60,570 bases of DNA from positions 1 to 60,570 of the forward strand of contig NZ_FQZK01000028.1 in the NCBI RefSeq assembly GCF_900141985.1, in the 5' to 3' direction. How positions within the stretch are numbered: position 1 is the first letter of the stretch; each line of letters starts with the position of its first letter. Shown here in pieces: positions 27,398-35,743 of this stretch. Made by a program: the position numbers and the translations under genes. The notes under the pieces were generated by a model, which saw nothing but the letters and a program-made list of their open reading frames with translations, did no database searches and was not told where the DNA came from. Source of the stretch: Nocardiopsis flavescens. Its GTDB lineage: Bacteria; Actinomycetota; Actinomycetes; Streptosporangiales; Streptosporangiaceae.

Positions 27398-27598
27398 TCA
27401 GCGCTTGAAGACGTTCTTGATCTTCTCGCCGATGTTCTCGACGGCCTCTTCGGCCTTGTCCTTGGCCTTGTCGGCGGTGTCCTTGGCGCTCGCCTTGGCC
27501 TGGTCGACCTTGCCCTCGGCCTCCGTGGACCGGTCGCCGGCGGCCTTGCCGTAGGCCTCCTTGGCCTTGCCGCCCAGGTCGTCGAAGTGCTTGTCCAT
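27398..27598 (-). CDS. CsbD family stress protein
   Basis: 66 residues, hydrophilic and helical, with the CsbD pattern GGKAKEAYGKAAGD and repeated AKDTADKAKDKAEE heptads, ending in NIGEKIKNVFKR. CsbD proteins are general-stress genes controlled by SigB in Bacillus and by related sigma factors in actinomycetes. First gene of the minus-strand stress operon. In the 279-base gap before it (27599-27877) I found a TATATG -10-like box (about 27698-27703, read on minus) but no good SigB-type GTTT/GGGTA pair. Confidence 0.88.
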   Translation of the reverse strand: MDKHFDDLGGKAKEAYGKAAGDRSTEAEGKVDQAKASAKDTADKAKDKAEEAVENIGEKIKNVFKR

Positions 27599-27828
27599 GT
27601 GTGTCCACGCCCCCTCGCCCGGGACGTGCGTCCCGGGGCTCGGACCGAAACCCGTGTTCCACGGCCCCCGAGGGACCGAACGAGTTTCGAACTAGATCAC
27701 ACCATATACACACTCTGCGTAGCCAACAAGACACTTGGAGTAACGTTTTGCAGCACAGAAGAGGTAACGCCATCCCCAACCCTGCCCCAAAAACCGCTCG
27801 GGAACCCTGCCCCGCCCCGGAAAACGAA

Positions 27829-27848
27829 GGGGCGCCCGAAGGCGCCCC
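27829..27848 (-). terminator. Rho-independent terminator of purU
   Basis: Read on the minus strand, GGGGCGCC-TTCG-GGCGCCCC forms a perfect 8-bp stem with a UUCG tetraloop, followed by TTCGTTTTCC. It lies 29 bases after the purU stop. This is a textbook GC-stem with a T-rich tail. Confidence 0.8.
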
Positions 27849-27877
27849 TGGAACGTCCGAAAACGGCTTCGGGTGGA

Positions 27878-28762
27878 TCACCCGAAGACGACGGTCTTGT
27901 CCCCGTTGAGGATGATCCGCCGCTGGGCGTGCCGGTTGACGGCGCGGGCCAGCGCCAGCGACTCCAGGTCGCGGCCGATCTCGGTCAGCTTCTCGGGGCT
28001 GTGGGTGTGGTCGACCCGCGCCGCCTCCTGCTCGATGATCGGCCCCTCGTCCAGGTCGGCGGTGACGTAGTGGGCGGTGGCGCCGATGAGCTTGACGCCG
28101 CGGGCGTGCGCCTGGTGGTAGGGCCGGGCGCCCTTGAAGCTCGGCAGGAACGAGTGGTGGATGTTGATGATCCGGCCCGACATCTTGGTGCACAGCTTCT
28201 CGGACAGCACCTGCATGTAGCGGGCCAGCACCACCAGGTCGACGTCGTAGGAGCCGACCAGCTCCAGCAGCCGCGCCTCCTGCTCGCCCTTGGTCTGCGG
28301 GGTCACCGGCAGGTGGTGGAAGTCCACTCCGTAGGAGTCGGCCAGGAACTCCAGGTCGGGGTGGTTGGAGACGACCGCGGCGATGTCGACGTCCAGCAAT
28401 CCGCTGCGGTGGCGGTAGAGCAGGTCGTTGAGGCAGTGCCCGAACTTGGACACCATCACGATCATGCGGGGGCGCACGTCGCGGGGGCTGAGCGCCCACT
28501 CCACGGAGGCGGCGCCCGCGCCGCCGAAGTCACCGGCCAGCGCCGCGAAGGCACCGCGCAGCACGTCCTCGCCGACGGCGCCCCGCCCGCCCTCCTCCGC
28601 CACGAACTGCATGCGCAGGAAGAAGCGGCCGGTGTAGTGGTCGCCGTACTGCTGGCTCTCGGTGATGTTGCAACCGTGGTCGGACAGCAGGTTGGCCACC
28701 GCGGCGACGATGCCGCGGCTGTCGGGGCACGACAGGGTCAGGATGTACTCGCGCTCGCTCAT
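27878..28762 (-). CDS. purU: Formyltetrahydrofolate deformylase
   Basis: 294 residues. N-terminal ACT domain (about 1-85, YILTLSCPDSRGIVAAVANLL) and C-terminal formyl transferase fold with MIVMVSKFGHCLNDLLYR, IINIHHSFLPSFKGARPYHQA and GATAHYVTADLDEGPIIEQ, where the catalytic Asn/His/Asp lie. It hydrolyses 10-formyl-THF to formate and THF, balancing one-carbon pools. Single gene; the upstream 219 bases are shared with the divergent deaminase gene. Confidence 0.94.
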   Translation of the reverse strand: MSEREYILTLSCPDSRGIVAAVANLLSDHGCNITESQQYGDHYTGRFFLRMQFVAEEGGRGAVGEDVLRGAFAALAGDFGGAGAASVEWALSPRDVRPRMIVMVSKFGHCLNDLLYRHRSGLLDVDIAAVVSNHPDLEFLADSYGVDFHHLPVTPQTKGEQEARLLELVGSYDVDLVVLARYMQVLSEKLCTKMSGRIINIHHSFLPSFKGARPYHQAHARGVKLIGATAHYVTADLDEGPIIEQEAARVDHTHSPEKLTEIGRDLESLALARAVNRHAQRRIILNGDKTVVFG

Positions 28763-28981
28763 GGGAACAGAACCGTTTCTGGGGTCGGACCGGCCGTGAC
28801 GTACCAGGATATCCGCGGTGCGGCGACCGCGGGGGCGCGCGGCCGGGACGGGGCGCGGTTCACACCCGCCGCGGGGCCGGGCGTCGGGCCCGCCGCCCGG
28901 CCCCGCGGGCGTTTCCGGAGGATCGTCCGATTTACGCTCGATGAATATGAAAAGGATTCATGTTCTGGCATCCTCGGAGGC

Positions 28982-30220
28982 ATGACAAGCCTGCGTGAGA
29001 AGTACGAGGCCGCGACGCGCGAACTCCAGGCCCCCTTCGCCGTGGTCGACCTGGCCGCCTTCCGCGCCAACGCGGCCGACCTCACCCGCCGCGCGCACGG
29101 CAGGCCCATCCGGGTCGCCAGCAAGTCGGTGCGCTGCCGCGCACTGCTGGGGACCGTGCTGGAGGACCCCGGATACGAGGGCGTCATGGCCTTCACCCTG
29201 CCCGAGGCGCTCTGGCTCGCCCAGGGCGACCCCGGCGGACCCGTCGGCCGCGACATCCTGGTCGCCTACCCCACCGCCGACACCGACGCCCTGGAAGCCC
29301 TGGCGGCCGACACCGCGGCCCTGGGCGCCGTCACCCTCATGGTCGACGACACCGCCCACCTGGACCTGGTCTCCCGGGCGGTGGCCGCCGCCGAGCGCGC
29401 CGGCACCCGCCCCGGCGACGCTCCCCCCGTCCGCGTCTGCCTGGACATCGACACCAGCTGGCAGCCGCTCGGCCCGCGGGTCCGCATCGGCAGCCTGCGC
29501 TCCCCCGTGCGCACCCCCGCCCAGGCGACCGCCCTGGCCCGCGCCGTCCTGCGCCGCCCCGAGCTGCGCCTCGACGGGATCATGGCCTACGAGGCCCAGA
29601 TCGCGGGCCTGGGCGACGCCCCGCCCGGCCGCCCCCTCTACGGCCGCGTGCTGCGCGCCGTCCAGCGCAGGTCCGCCGTGGAACTGGCCAGGCGCCGGGC
29701 CGCCATCGTGGGCGCCGTCCGCGAGGTCGCACCGCTCCGGTTCGTCAACGGCGGCGGCACCGGCAGCCTGCACACCACCGGCAGGGAGCGGGCCGTCACC
29801 GAGCTGGGCGCCGGGTCCGGCCTGTACCACCCGCACCTGTTCGACCACTACCGGTCCTTCCGGGGCCGCCCGGCCGCCCTGTTCGCGCTGCCCGTCGTGC
29901 GCCGCCCCGCCCGCGGCGCGGTCACCGTCCTGGGCGGCGGCTACCTCGCCTCCGGGCCCGCCGACGCCCTGCGCCTGCCCGTTCCCCACCTGCCCGCCGG
30001 GCTGTCCTACAGCGCCAACGAGGGCGCGGGCGAGGTCCAGACCCCCCTGCTGGGGGCCGCCGCCGACACCCTGGAGATCGGCGACCGCGTGTGGATGCGC
30101 CACACCAAGGCGGGCGAGCTGTGCGAGCGGTTCGACACCCTGCACCTCATCGACTCCGACACGGGCGCGTACGTGCGCGCCGTGCCCACCTACCGCGGCG
30201 AGGGCCGCGCCTTCCTGTAG
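28982..30220 (+). CDS. PLP-dependent amino-acid deaminase/aldolase (alanine racemase fold)
   Basis: 412 residues of the D-threonine aldolase/D-serine dehydratase-like group with an N-terminal alanine racemase barrel. The PLP Lys is in PIRVASKSVRCRALL, with VCLDIDTSWQPLG, FVNGGGTGSLHTT and a C-terminal metal-binding region GLSYSANEGAGEVQTP plus VWMRHTKAGELCERF. Reaction and substrate cannot be fixed. The ATG follows GGAGGC with only one base of spacing, which is unusually short; the N-terminus nevertheless matches the family. Confidence 0.85.
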   Translation: MTSLREKYEAATRELQAPFAVVDLAAFRANAADLTRRAHGRPIRVASKSVRCRALLGTVLEDPGYEGVMAFTLPEALWLAQGDPGGPVGRDILVAYPTADTDALEALAADTAALGAVTLMVDDTAHLDLVSRAVAAAERAGTRPGDAPPVRVCLDIDTSWQPLGPRVRIGSLRSPVRTPAQATALARAVLRRPELRLDGIMAYEAQIAGLGDAPPGRPLYGRVLRAVQRRSAVELARRRAAIVGAVREVAPLRFVNGGGTGSLHTTGRERAVTELGAGSGLYHPHLFDHYRSFRGRPAALFALPVVRRPARGAVTVLGGGYLASGPADALRLPVPHLPAGLSYSANEGAGEVQTPLLGAAADTLEIGDRVWMRHTKAGELCERFDTLHLIDSDTGAYVRAVPTYRGEGRAFL

Positions 30221-30232
30221 CGGCCGGACGCA

Positions 30233-30269
30233 CCGGGGGCCCGCGTCCGTGTCGGACGCGGGCCCCCGG
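30233..30269. terminator. Perfect 17-bp terminator hairpin between convergent genes
   Basis: CCGGGGGCCCGCGTCCG pairs perfectly with its complement around a TGT loop. It lies 12 bases after the deaminase stop and 51 bases beyond the DUF3618 stop on the other strand, so it probably serves both. Confidence 0.75.
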
Positions 30270-30319
30270 GACCGCCGCGCGGACCGGTGCCGGGTGAGGG
30301 ACCGGTGCCGCGCCGGGGA

Positions 30320-30718
30320 CTACTTGCGCCGGCGCCGCGCGATCAGGGCGACCACGCCGACCACGACGACCGCGCCGACGCCCACCGCCAGGATCACGGC
30401 CTCCGGGGGGAGCTGCCCGCGCGACTGGTAGGTGGTGACGACCTCGTCGTCGCCCTTGAGGAGGATGCTCCCCTCCTCCGGCTCGACCAGGTGGCTCTCC
30501 ACCCGCACGGCGCCGCCGCCGACGACCAGGGCGCGGGCCTCGTCCAGAAGCCGGCCGCCCGTCTCCTTGACCCTGTCGACCTGGCGCCGCGCGATGTTCG
30601 CGGGCTTGGCCGAGACCACCAGTTCGTCGAGCGTCTCGGCGAGTCGCCGCTGCTCGCGGTTGATCTCCGCCTCGATCTCGGCCGGGGTCCGGCGCGGTTC
30701 GGTATCGCCTGCCGCCAT
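30320..30718 (-). CDS. DUF3618 membrane-anchored protein
   Basis: 132 residues. The N-terminal DUF3618 motif is RRTPAEIEAEINREQRRLAETLDEL, with a helical middle, one C-terminal membrane helix (about 106-127, AVILAVGVGAVVVVGVVALIA) and a basic tail RRRRK. Members are often encoded beside small membrane stress proteins; the function is unknown. It begins 17 bases after the phosphatidyltransferase stop and is likely co-transcribed. Confidence 0.85.
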   Translation of the reverse strand: MAAGDTEPRRTPAEIEAEINREQRRLAETLDELVVSAKPANIARRQVDRVKETGGRLLDEARALVVGGGAVRVESHLVEPEEGSILLKGDDEVVTTYQSRGQLPPEAVILAVGVGAVVVVGVVALIARRRRK

Positions 30719-30735
30719 CTGGGGTGCCTCTCTCG

Positions 30736-31857
30736 TTAACGCAGAGTCGGGTGAGACCCCGTGTCCGAGCCGGTGTCCCGGCCCTCGTCCTCCGCGCCGT
30801 CGGACGGACCGGAGAATCTCAGCGCGCCGTCGATTCCGTCGACCACGCGGAAGAAGTCCCGCGTGGACAACCACAGTTTATAGATGATGGCGATCTCGAA
30901 GGCGAGGAGCAAAACACCCGCAACCGCGGTGATCCAACCGATGGCGGACGGCGCGCCCGCCAGCGCGGCCACGACCGGGGCCACGACGAACACCGCCATC
31001 TGGAACTCGATGCCGCCGACCAGGTGGGTGCGCACCCGCCGCGCGCTCAGCGCCGCCCAGAACCGCTGGTACCAGGGGAAGCGCGAGCGGAACTCCTGGT
31101 GCAGGTCCACCTTGGGCAGCGTCAGGTCGGGCTGCTTGCCCGCCGCGCGGCGGTGGCGGTTCTCCCGCTCGGTCTGGGTGCGCAGGATGCCCTCCAGCAC
31201 GGAGATCCCGTGCCGCAGCACCGCCTGCTCGCCGCCGTCGCTCATGGTGCGCCCGCCCGCGCCGGTCGCCGCGGAGGTGTCGTCCTCGTCCGGGCCCAGC
31301 ATGGACAGGGTCGCCCGCGCCCGCTCCAGCGCGGCCGCCAGGTGCGAGCGCATCTCCCTGCGCACCTTGTACACCTGGAGGGCGTTGAGGTAGCGCAGCA
31401 TGTCCAGGAACACCACGGCCAGGGCCAGCCACACGAACCACACCGGGTCCGCGCCCGGGTCGGCCTCCTCGGCCACCACGTACTGGCCGCCCATCAGCGC
31501 CACCACGCACACCAGGACGCGGAAGCGGTCCGTCACGTAGTCCACCCAGGCGCCGAACACCGTCTCGGTGCCCGTCAGCCGGGCCAGCTTGCCGTCCATG
31601 CAGTCCACCAGGAACGACAGGTAGTACAGGAGCGCGCCGAGCAGCAGGAAGTGCCGGTAGCCCAGGGCGAAGCACACCGCCGCCCCCAGGCCCAGGAACA
31701 GCGCCAGCACCGTCAGCTGGTTGGGCGTCACCGACGTGCGGTTGGCGACCGGGCGCACCAGGCGGACCGCGACGGGGTCCACGAGGTACACCGTCCACCA
31801 GGAATCGCGCTCCTTGAGCGTACGGTCCCTGACCTCGTCGAGCGTGAATGCAGGCAT
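30736..31857 (-). CDS. CDP-alcohol phosphatidyltransferase family protein
   Basis: 373 residues with the complete CDP-OH motif DCMDGKLARLTGTETVFGAWVDYVTD (four metal-binding Asp), preceded by TPNQLTVLALFLGLG. At least five to six membrane helices. Between helices lies a soluble insertion of about 100 residues, and the C-terminal half adds two helices and an acidic tail. The family transfers a phosphoalcohol from a CDP-linked donor to a lipid or sugar alcohol. The long insertion differs from PgsA/PssA, so the product is unknown. ATG with GGGAGTC upstream. Confidence 0.85.
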   Translation of the reverse strand: MPAFTLDEVRDRTLKERDSWWTVYLVDPVAVRLVRPVANRTSVTPNQLTVLALFLGLGAAVCFALGYRHFLLLGALLYYLSFLVDCMDGKLARLTGTETVFGAWVDYVTDRFRVLVCVVALMGGQYVVAEEADPGADPVWFVWLALAVVFLDMLRYLNALQVYKVRREMRSHLAAALERARATLSMLGPDEDDTSAATGAGGRTMSDGGEQAVLRHGISVLEGILRTQTERENRHRRAAGKQPDLTLPKVDLHQEFRSRFPWYQRFWAALSARRVRTHLVGGIEFQMAVFVVAPVVAALAGAPSAIGWITAVAGVLLLAFEIAIIYKLWLSTRDFFRVVDGIDGALRFSGPSDGAEDEGRDTGSDTGSHPTLR

Positions 31858-32062
31858 CGGTGCCGAGACTCCCAACCGACCAATCGTGAAGTGCGTCAAC
31901 AATAGGTGATCGAACCGCCGCCCGATCCCAAAGCGTACGAACCGAACCGGAATCGCAACCGAACCACGGGACGCGCCCGCCCCCGCCGCCACCGGGTCGT
32001 TAGTGTGGACGGCGAGAACGACCGGGGCCGACCCCGGCGCCCTGTGGCAGAGAGGAACCCAC

Positions 32063-32545
32063 GTGAGCGACCCCATCCGGCTGGAGACCGGCGACAAGGC
32101 GCCCGACTTCACCCTGGAGGACGCCGACGGCGCCCCCGTGACGCTCAGCGAGGTCCTGAACCGGACCGGCAAGAGCGTCGTACTCTACTTCTACCCGGCC
32201 GCGATGACCCCCGGCTGCACCACCGAGGCCTGCGACTTCCGCGACAACCTCCGCGACTTCGACGCCGCGGGCTTCACCGTCATCGGTGTGTCCCCCGACA
32301 CCACGGACAAGCTGGCGAAGTTCCGCGACAAGGAGGGCCTGACCTTCACCCTCGTCGGCGACCCCGGCAAGGACACCCTCCGGGCCTACGGCGCCTTCGG
32401 CGAGAAGAAGAACTACGGCCGCCTCGTCCAGGGCGTCATCCGCTCGACCGTGATCGTCGGTGCCGACGGCAAGGTCGCCAAGGCCTTCTACAACGTGAAG
32501 GCCACCGGCCACGTCGACCGCGTCAAGAGGGAGCTGGGCGTGTGA
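32063..32545 (+). CDS. bcp: Thioredoxin-dependent thiol peroxidase (Bcp/PrxQ)
   Basis: 160 residues. The peroxidatic Cys is C52 and the resolving Cys C57 in TPGCTTEACDFRD, the PrxQ/Bcp spacing. Other signatures are LYFYPAAMTPGC, VIGVSPDT and GVIRSTVIV. It reduces hydroperoxides with thioredoxin in the cytoplasm. GTG start with AGAGAGGAA. A tRNA gene follows about 90 bases downstream; the order bcp-tRNA also occurs, from memory, in other actinomycetes. Confidence 0.93.
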   Translation: MSDPIRLETGDKAPDFTLEDADGAPVTLSEVLNRTGKSVVLYFYPAAMTPGCTTEACDFRDNLRDFDAAGFTVIGVSPDTTDKLAKFRDKEGLTFTLVGDPGKDTLRAYGAFGEKKNYGRLVQGVIRSTVIVGADGKVAKAFYNVKATGHVDRVKRELGV

Positions 32546-32635
32546 CCCCGCCCCCGGCTCCCGGGCCGCCCCCCGCGGCCCGGCGGCCGGGACCCGCCCC
32601 GGCCCCGGTACAGTTGTCCCCACGGGAACGCCCGG

Positions 32636-32710
32636 GGGGCCGTAGTCCAATTGGCAGGAGACGCCAGCTTTAGGTGCTGTACAGTGCGGGTTCGAGTCCC
32701 GCCGGCCCCA
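32636..32710 (+). tRNA. tRNA with Leu(UAG) anticodon and short variable loop
   Basis: Acceptor GGGGCCG pairs with CGGCCCC followed by discriminator A. The T arm is GCGGG-TTCGAGT-CCCGC. The anticodon arm is CCAGC-TTTAGGT-GCTGT with anticodon TAG (Leu, CUA codons). The D arm best folds as a 3-bp GTC/GAC stem with a long loop containing GG, as in class II tRNALeu. Yet only five bases (ACAGT) separate the anticodon and T stems, a class I variable loop. CCA is not encoded. Total 75 bases. Identity as leucine acceptor is inferred from the anticodon. Confidence 0.8.
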
Positions 32711-32795
32711 CACTCGAACAGCTGCGGGCCCCGCGGGCGGCGCCGCACCGCGCCCGCCGGAGAGCCCCGCACGGGGCCGGGTCCGTCCGGGCGCC

Positions 32796-34103
32796 TCAGC
32801 GGCCCAGCAGGGCCCACAGGACGACGGCCAGCAGCAGCAGTACCCCCACCGCCACCGCGGCGACCCGCGCGGGCGCGCCCGTACCGGCCTTCCCCGCGTG
32901 CCGCCCCGGATTGGTCAGGCCCAGGGTGTCGGTGGACTCGCGCAGCGAGGCCACGAAGGCGCTCATCGCCTCCGGGCTGTTGCGCAGCCGGTCGCTGATG
33001 TTCTCCGCCAGCATCCGGCCGCCCGCCTTGAAGTGCTCGCGGGCCGACTCGCGCGGCTCGGGGACCGCGGCGCCCTCCTCCGCCCCGTCCCCGGACTCCG
33101 CGGCGGCCTGCGGCCCGGCGGCGGCCGCCGGCTCCGCGGTGGCACCGGCGAGCCGCTCCGCACCCTCGTCCTCCTCGCCGCTCCACGGCGCGAGGGCGGC
33201 GATGCGCAGCATCTTCGCGGCGTTGTCCGCGGTCAGCCGCTCGCCCGGCTCCACCTTGAGCAGCCCGGCCAGCGCCGGCGCCAGCGGACCCGCCTGGCTC
33301 GCCGCGGCGGGCTCCTCCAGCGGCTCCTGGCGCAGGATCTTGATGTAGCCCTTGCGGTCGTAGGGCGTGTGCCCCTCGACCGCGGAGTACAGGGTGGCGC
33401 CCAGCGACCACAGGTCCGACTCCGGCCCGACCGGGCCCGCCTTGGCCCGCTCCGGCGACAGGTACGCCGGGGAGCCCACGATGCGCCCGGACTCGCTCAG
33501 GGCCGACTCGCCGTTCCACGCCGCCAGGCCGAAGTCGGTCAGCACCACGCGTCCGCTGCGGGTGATCATCACGTTGCCCGGCTTGACGTCGCGGTGCACG
33601 ATGCCCTCGTTGTGCGCGACCTTCAGGGCGTCGATGAGCTGGAGCCCGATCTCGGCCACCCGCTGGTAGGGCAGCGGGCCGCCCACGTCGATGATCTCCT
33701 CCAGGGTGGAGGCCTCCAGCAACTCCATGACGATCCACGGGCGGCCGTCCTCGTCGACCACGTCGAGCACCGTGATGAGGCTGGGGTGGCTCAGCCGCCC
33801 CGCCACGCGGGCCTCGCGGGTGGTGCGCAGCAGCAGCGACTCGCGCTCGGACCGGCTCAGGGACTCCGGGAGGCGGAGTTCCTTGACGGCGACCTCGCGG
33901 TCGATCACCAGGTCGACGGCGCGCCAGACGGTGCCCACGCCTCCCCGGGCGACCTCCGAGACCAGCTGGTAGCGCCCCTTCAGCAGGCGCCCCTCAGGCG
34001 CGGCGGCCACCGGCGCCTCCTCCGGGCTCGCGGAGTCGGGCGCCGACCCGGGGCGCTGTGTGTGGGGATTGTCTAGGGAGGACACGGTTATCCACGGGTC
34101 CAT
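32796..34103 (-). CDS. Ser/Thr protein kinase (Hanks type), membrane-anchored
   Basis: 435 residues. The kinase domain covers about 43-300: glycine loop VARGGVGTVWRA, VAVKELRL, catalytic HRDVKPGNVM, DFGLA and SPAYLSPERA. An acidic, Ala/Glu-rich linker follows, then a C-terminal membrane helix (VAAVAVGVLLLLAVVLWALL) with only two residues after it. It therefore has no external sensor domain such as PASTA. Starts are uncertain in the first 35 residues. The gene is alone, preceded by a 258-base gap with palindromes. Confidence 0.92.
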   Translation of the reverse strand: MDPWITVSSLDNPHTQRPGSAPDSASPEEAPVAAAPEGRLLKGRYQLVSEVARGGVGTVWRAVDLVIDREVAVKELRLPESLSRSERESLLLRTTREARVAGRLSHPSLITVLDVVDEDGRPWIVMELLEASTLEEIIDVGGPLPYQRVAEIGLQLIDALKVAHNEGIVHRDVKPGNVMITRSGRVVLTDFGLAAWNGESALSESGRIVGSPAYLSPERAKAGPVGPESDLWSLGATLYSAVEGHTPYDRKGYIKILRQEPLEEPAAASQAGPLAPALAGLLKVEPGERLTADNAAKMLRIAALAPWSGEEDEGAERLAGATAEPAAAAGPQAAAESGDGAEEGAAVPEPRESAREHFKAGGRMLAENISDRLRNSPEAMSAFVASLRESTDTLGLTNPGRHAGKAGTGAPARVAAVAVGVLLLLAVVLWALLGR

Positions 34104-34210
34104 TCACCGGCCATGGTGGCCTCCTGCGGAGCATTGCGGTCGCTGTCACCACGTAGGTGCACGGATCACTCGTTATACCAGCAGGACGTCGGGGCCCTGC
34201 CGGGCGTTGC

Positions 34211-34260
34211 CATAACACCGGCACATAGGTTCGCTTTCGTTATGTCCGGGGAAAGCGAAC
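34211..34260. repeat. Nested palindromes upstream of the kinase gene
   Basis: GTTCGCTTTC (34229-34238) pairs perfectly with GAAAGCGAAC (34251-34260). Overlapping it, CATAAC (34211-34216) matches GTTATG (34239-34244), and CCGGCACAT almost matches ATGTCCGG. Two mutually exclusive foldings are possible. Located in the 258-base gap 34104-34361, about 110 bases before the kinase start on the minus strand; operator or terminator, undecided. Confidence 0.5.
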
Positions 34261-34320
34261 ACATGCATCCCGGGCCCCGTCCTTTACCCGATTCCTCAGG
34301 AGGGGCCCACGTCCGGATGG

Positions 34321-34340
34321 GACGCGCCCGCGGGCGCGTC
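34321..34340 (-). terminator. Perfect 20-bp palindrome after the M16 peptidase gene
   Basis: GACGCGCCCG-CGGGCGCGTC is fully self-complementary and lies 21 bases after the peptidase stop on the minus strand. It probably acts as a terminator hairpin. Confidence 0.55.
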
Positions 34341-34361
34341 GGTTCTCGCCGGCCCGGGGTT

Positions 34362-35708
34362 TCACGCCCAGAGCTCGTCGGGGGTGCGCACCTCGACCGG
34401 GCCGACCCCGGTGTCGGTGAGCGGGGAGAGCAGGCGCCCGGCGTCGCCGACGACGACCACCACGGCCTCCTCCGGGTGCAGGTACTCGACCGCGGCCGAG
34501 TCCAGGTCCTCCTTGGTGAGCCGCTCGTACCCGGCCCGCACCGTGTCCACGTGGTCGTCGGGCAGGTCGTGGACGACCATGTCCACCAGGGCCCCGGCCA
34601 TGGAACGGGCGGTGGAGTAGGCGACCGGCAGGCCGACCGTGTTGGAGTCGCGGACCGCGGACAGCTCCTCCGCCGTGACCCCGCCCTCGCGCAGCCGGGC
34701 CACCTGCTCCAGGGAGGAGGTGATGGAGTGGGCGGTGGTGTCCGCCTCGACCTGCGCGGACATGAAGAACACCCCGCTGTCGCGGCGCAGGTCGAACCGC
34801 GCGCCGGCCCCGTAGGTGTAGCCCAAGCGCTCGCGCAGCTCCATGTTGAGCCGGGAGGTGAACATGCCGCCCAGGACCTCGCCCACGCCCTCGGCGCGGG
34901 GCAGGTCCACCTGCGAGCGCGAGGGCGCCCGGTGGGCGATGACCAGGGCCGACTGCACCGAGCCGGGCCGGTCGACGATGAGGACGCGGGGCAGCTCCCC
35001 CGGCGGCGGGGCGGGGGTGTCGATCACCCGCGCGGGCGCGGGCACGGTGTCCCCGAACACGGTCTTGCCCAGCTCGACCGGGTCGACCCCGCTCAGGTCG
35101 CCGACCACCACGAGGGTGCCCGCCGTGGAGGCCAGGGTGTCCGCGTGGTAGGACGCGACGGTCTCGGGGGCGATGTCGGCCAGCCTGACCGGGCCCCCGG
35201 CCAGCGGGGTGGCGTAGCGGCCGGTGAACAGCTGCGCGCCGAGGCTGCGCATGGCCAGGGTGCTGGAGGTGGCGGCCTCCAGCCAGAAGCGCTCCAGCAG
35301 CTGGTCGCGGCGGCGGACGATGTCGTCGTGGTCCAGCGCGGGGCGGCGCACCGCGTCGGCGAAGAGCCGGACGGCCTCGCCCAGGCGGCCCACCGGCACG
35401 TCCACACCGGTGATGAAGCCGTCCCAGTTGATCCGGGACACCCACTCGGCCCCGTGCCGCTCCAGGGCGGGGGCCAGGGAGCTGTTGCCGTCGGGGCCGT
35501 CCTCCAGCACCTCGCTGGTCAGCGCGCCCACGCCCATGGCGTCGAGCGGCTCGACCGCGCCGCCGTAGGGGTGCACCAGGCGCACGGAGACCAGGTACTG
35601 GCCGGGCACGTGGACGGCGACGACCGTGCCGCCGCCGACGGTGGTCCGCTCAGGCCGGGGAAAGGTGTAGGACGCCGGAGTACCGAGGTCCGGGCGGTTC
35701 TGCGACAT
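34362..35708 (-). CDS. M16 family peptidase-like subunit without zinc motif
   Basis: 448 residues of the M16 (pitrilysin/processing peptidase) fold. It lacks the HxxEH zinc motif and keeps the C-terminal substrate-binding block (MFTSRLNMELRERLGYTYGAGARF). In bacterial heterodimers one subunit is catalytic and the other structural, like mitochondrial MPP alpha. It starts 35 bases after the catalytic partner stop on the same strand. Weak ribosome site (AAAGAG). Likely forms the inactive half of a peptidase with the neighbour. Confidence 0.9.
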   Translation of the reverse strand: MSQNRPDLGTPASYTFPRPERTTVGGGTVVAVHVPGQYLVSVRLVHPYGGAVEPLDAMGVGALTSEVLEDGPDGNSSLAPALERHGAEWVSRINWDGFITGVDVPVGRLGEAVRLFADAVRRPALDHDDIVRRRDQLLERFWLEAATSSTLAMRSLGAQLFTGRYATPLAGGPVRLADIAPETVASYHADTLASTAGTLVVVGDLSGVDPVELGKTVFGDTVPAPARVIDTPAPPPGELPRVLIVDRPGSVQSALVIAHRAPSRSQVDLPRAEGVGEVLGGMFTSRLNMELRERLGYTYGAGARFDLRRDSGVFFMSAQVEADTTAHSITSSLEQVARLREGGVTAEELSAVRDSNTVGLPVAYSTARSMAGALVDMVVHDLPDDHVDTVRAGYERLTKEDLDSAAVEYLHPEEAVVVVVGDAGRLLSPLTDTGVGPVEVRTPDELWA

Positions 35709-35743
35709 GCTCAGCGACTCTTTCTGTGGTGGCTCGGCGGGAC

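Noticed and set aside
27599..27877. SigB-type promoter for csbD
   Set aside because: The best GTTT/GGGAC pair on the minus strand has 13-base spacing and a wrong -10, so I do not call it.
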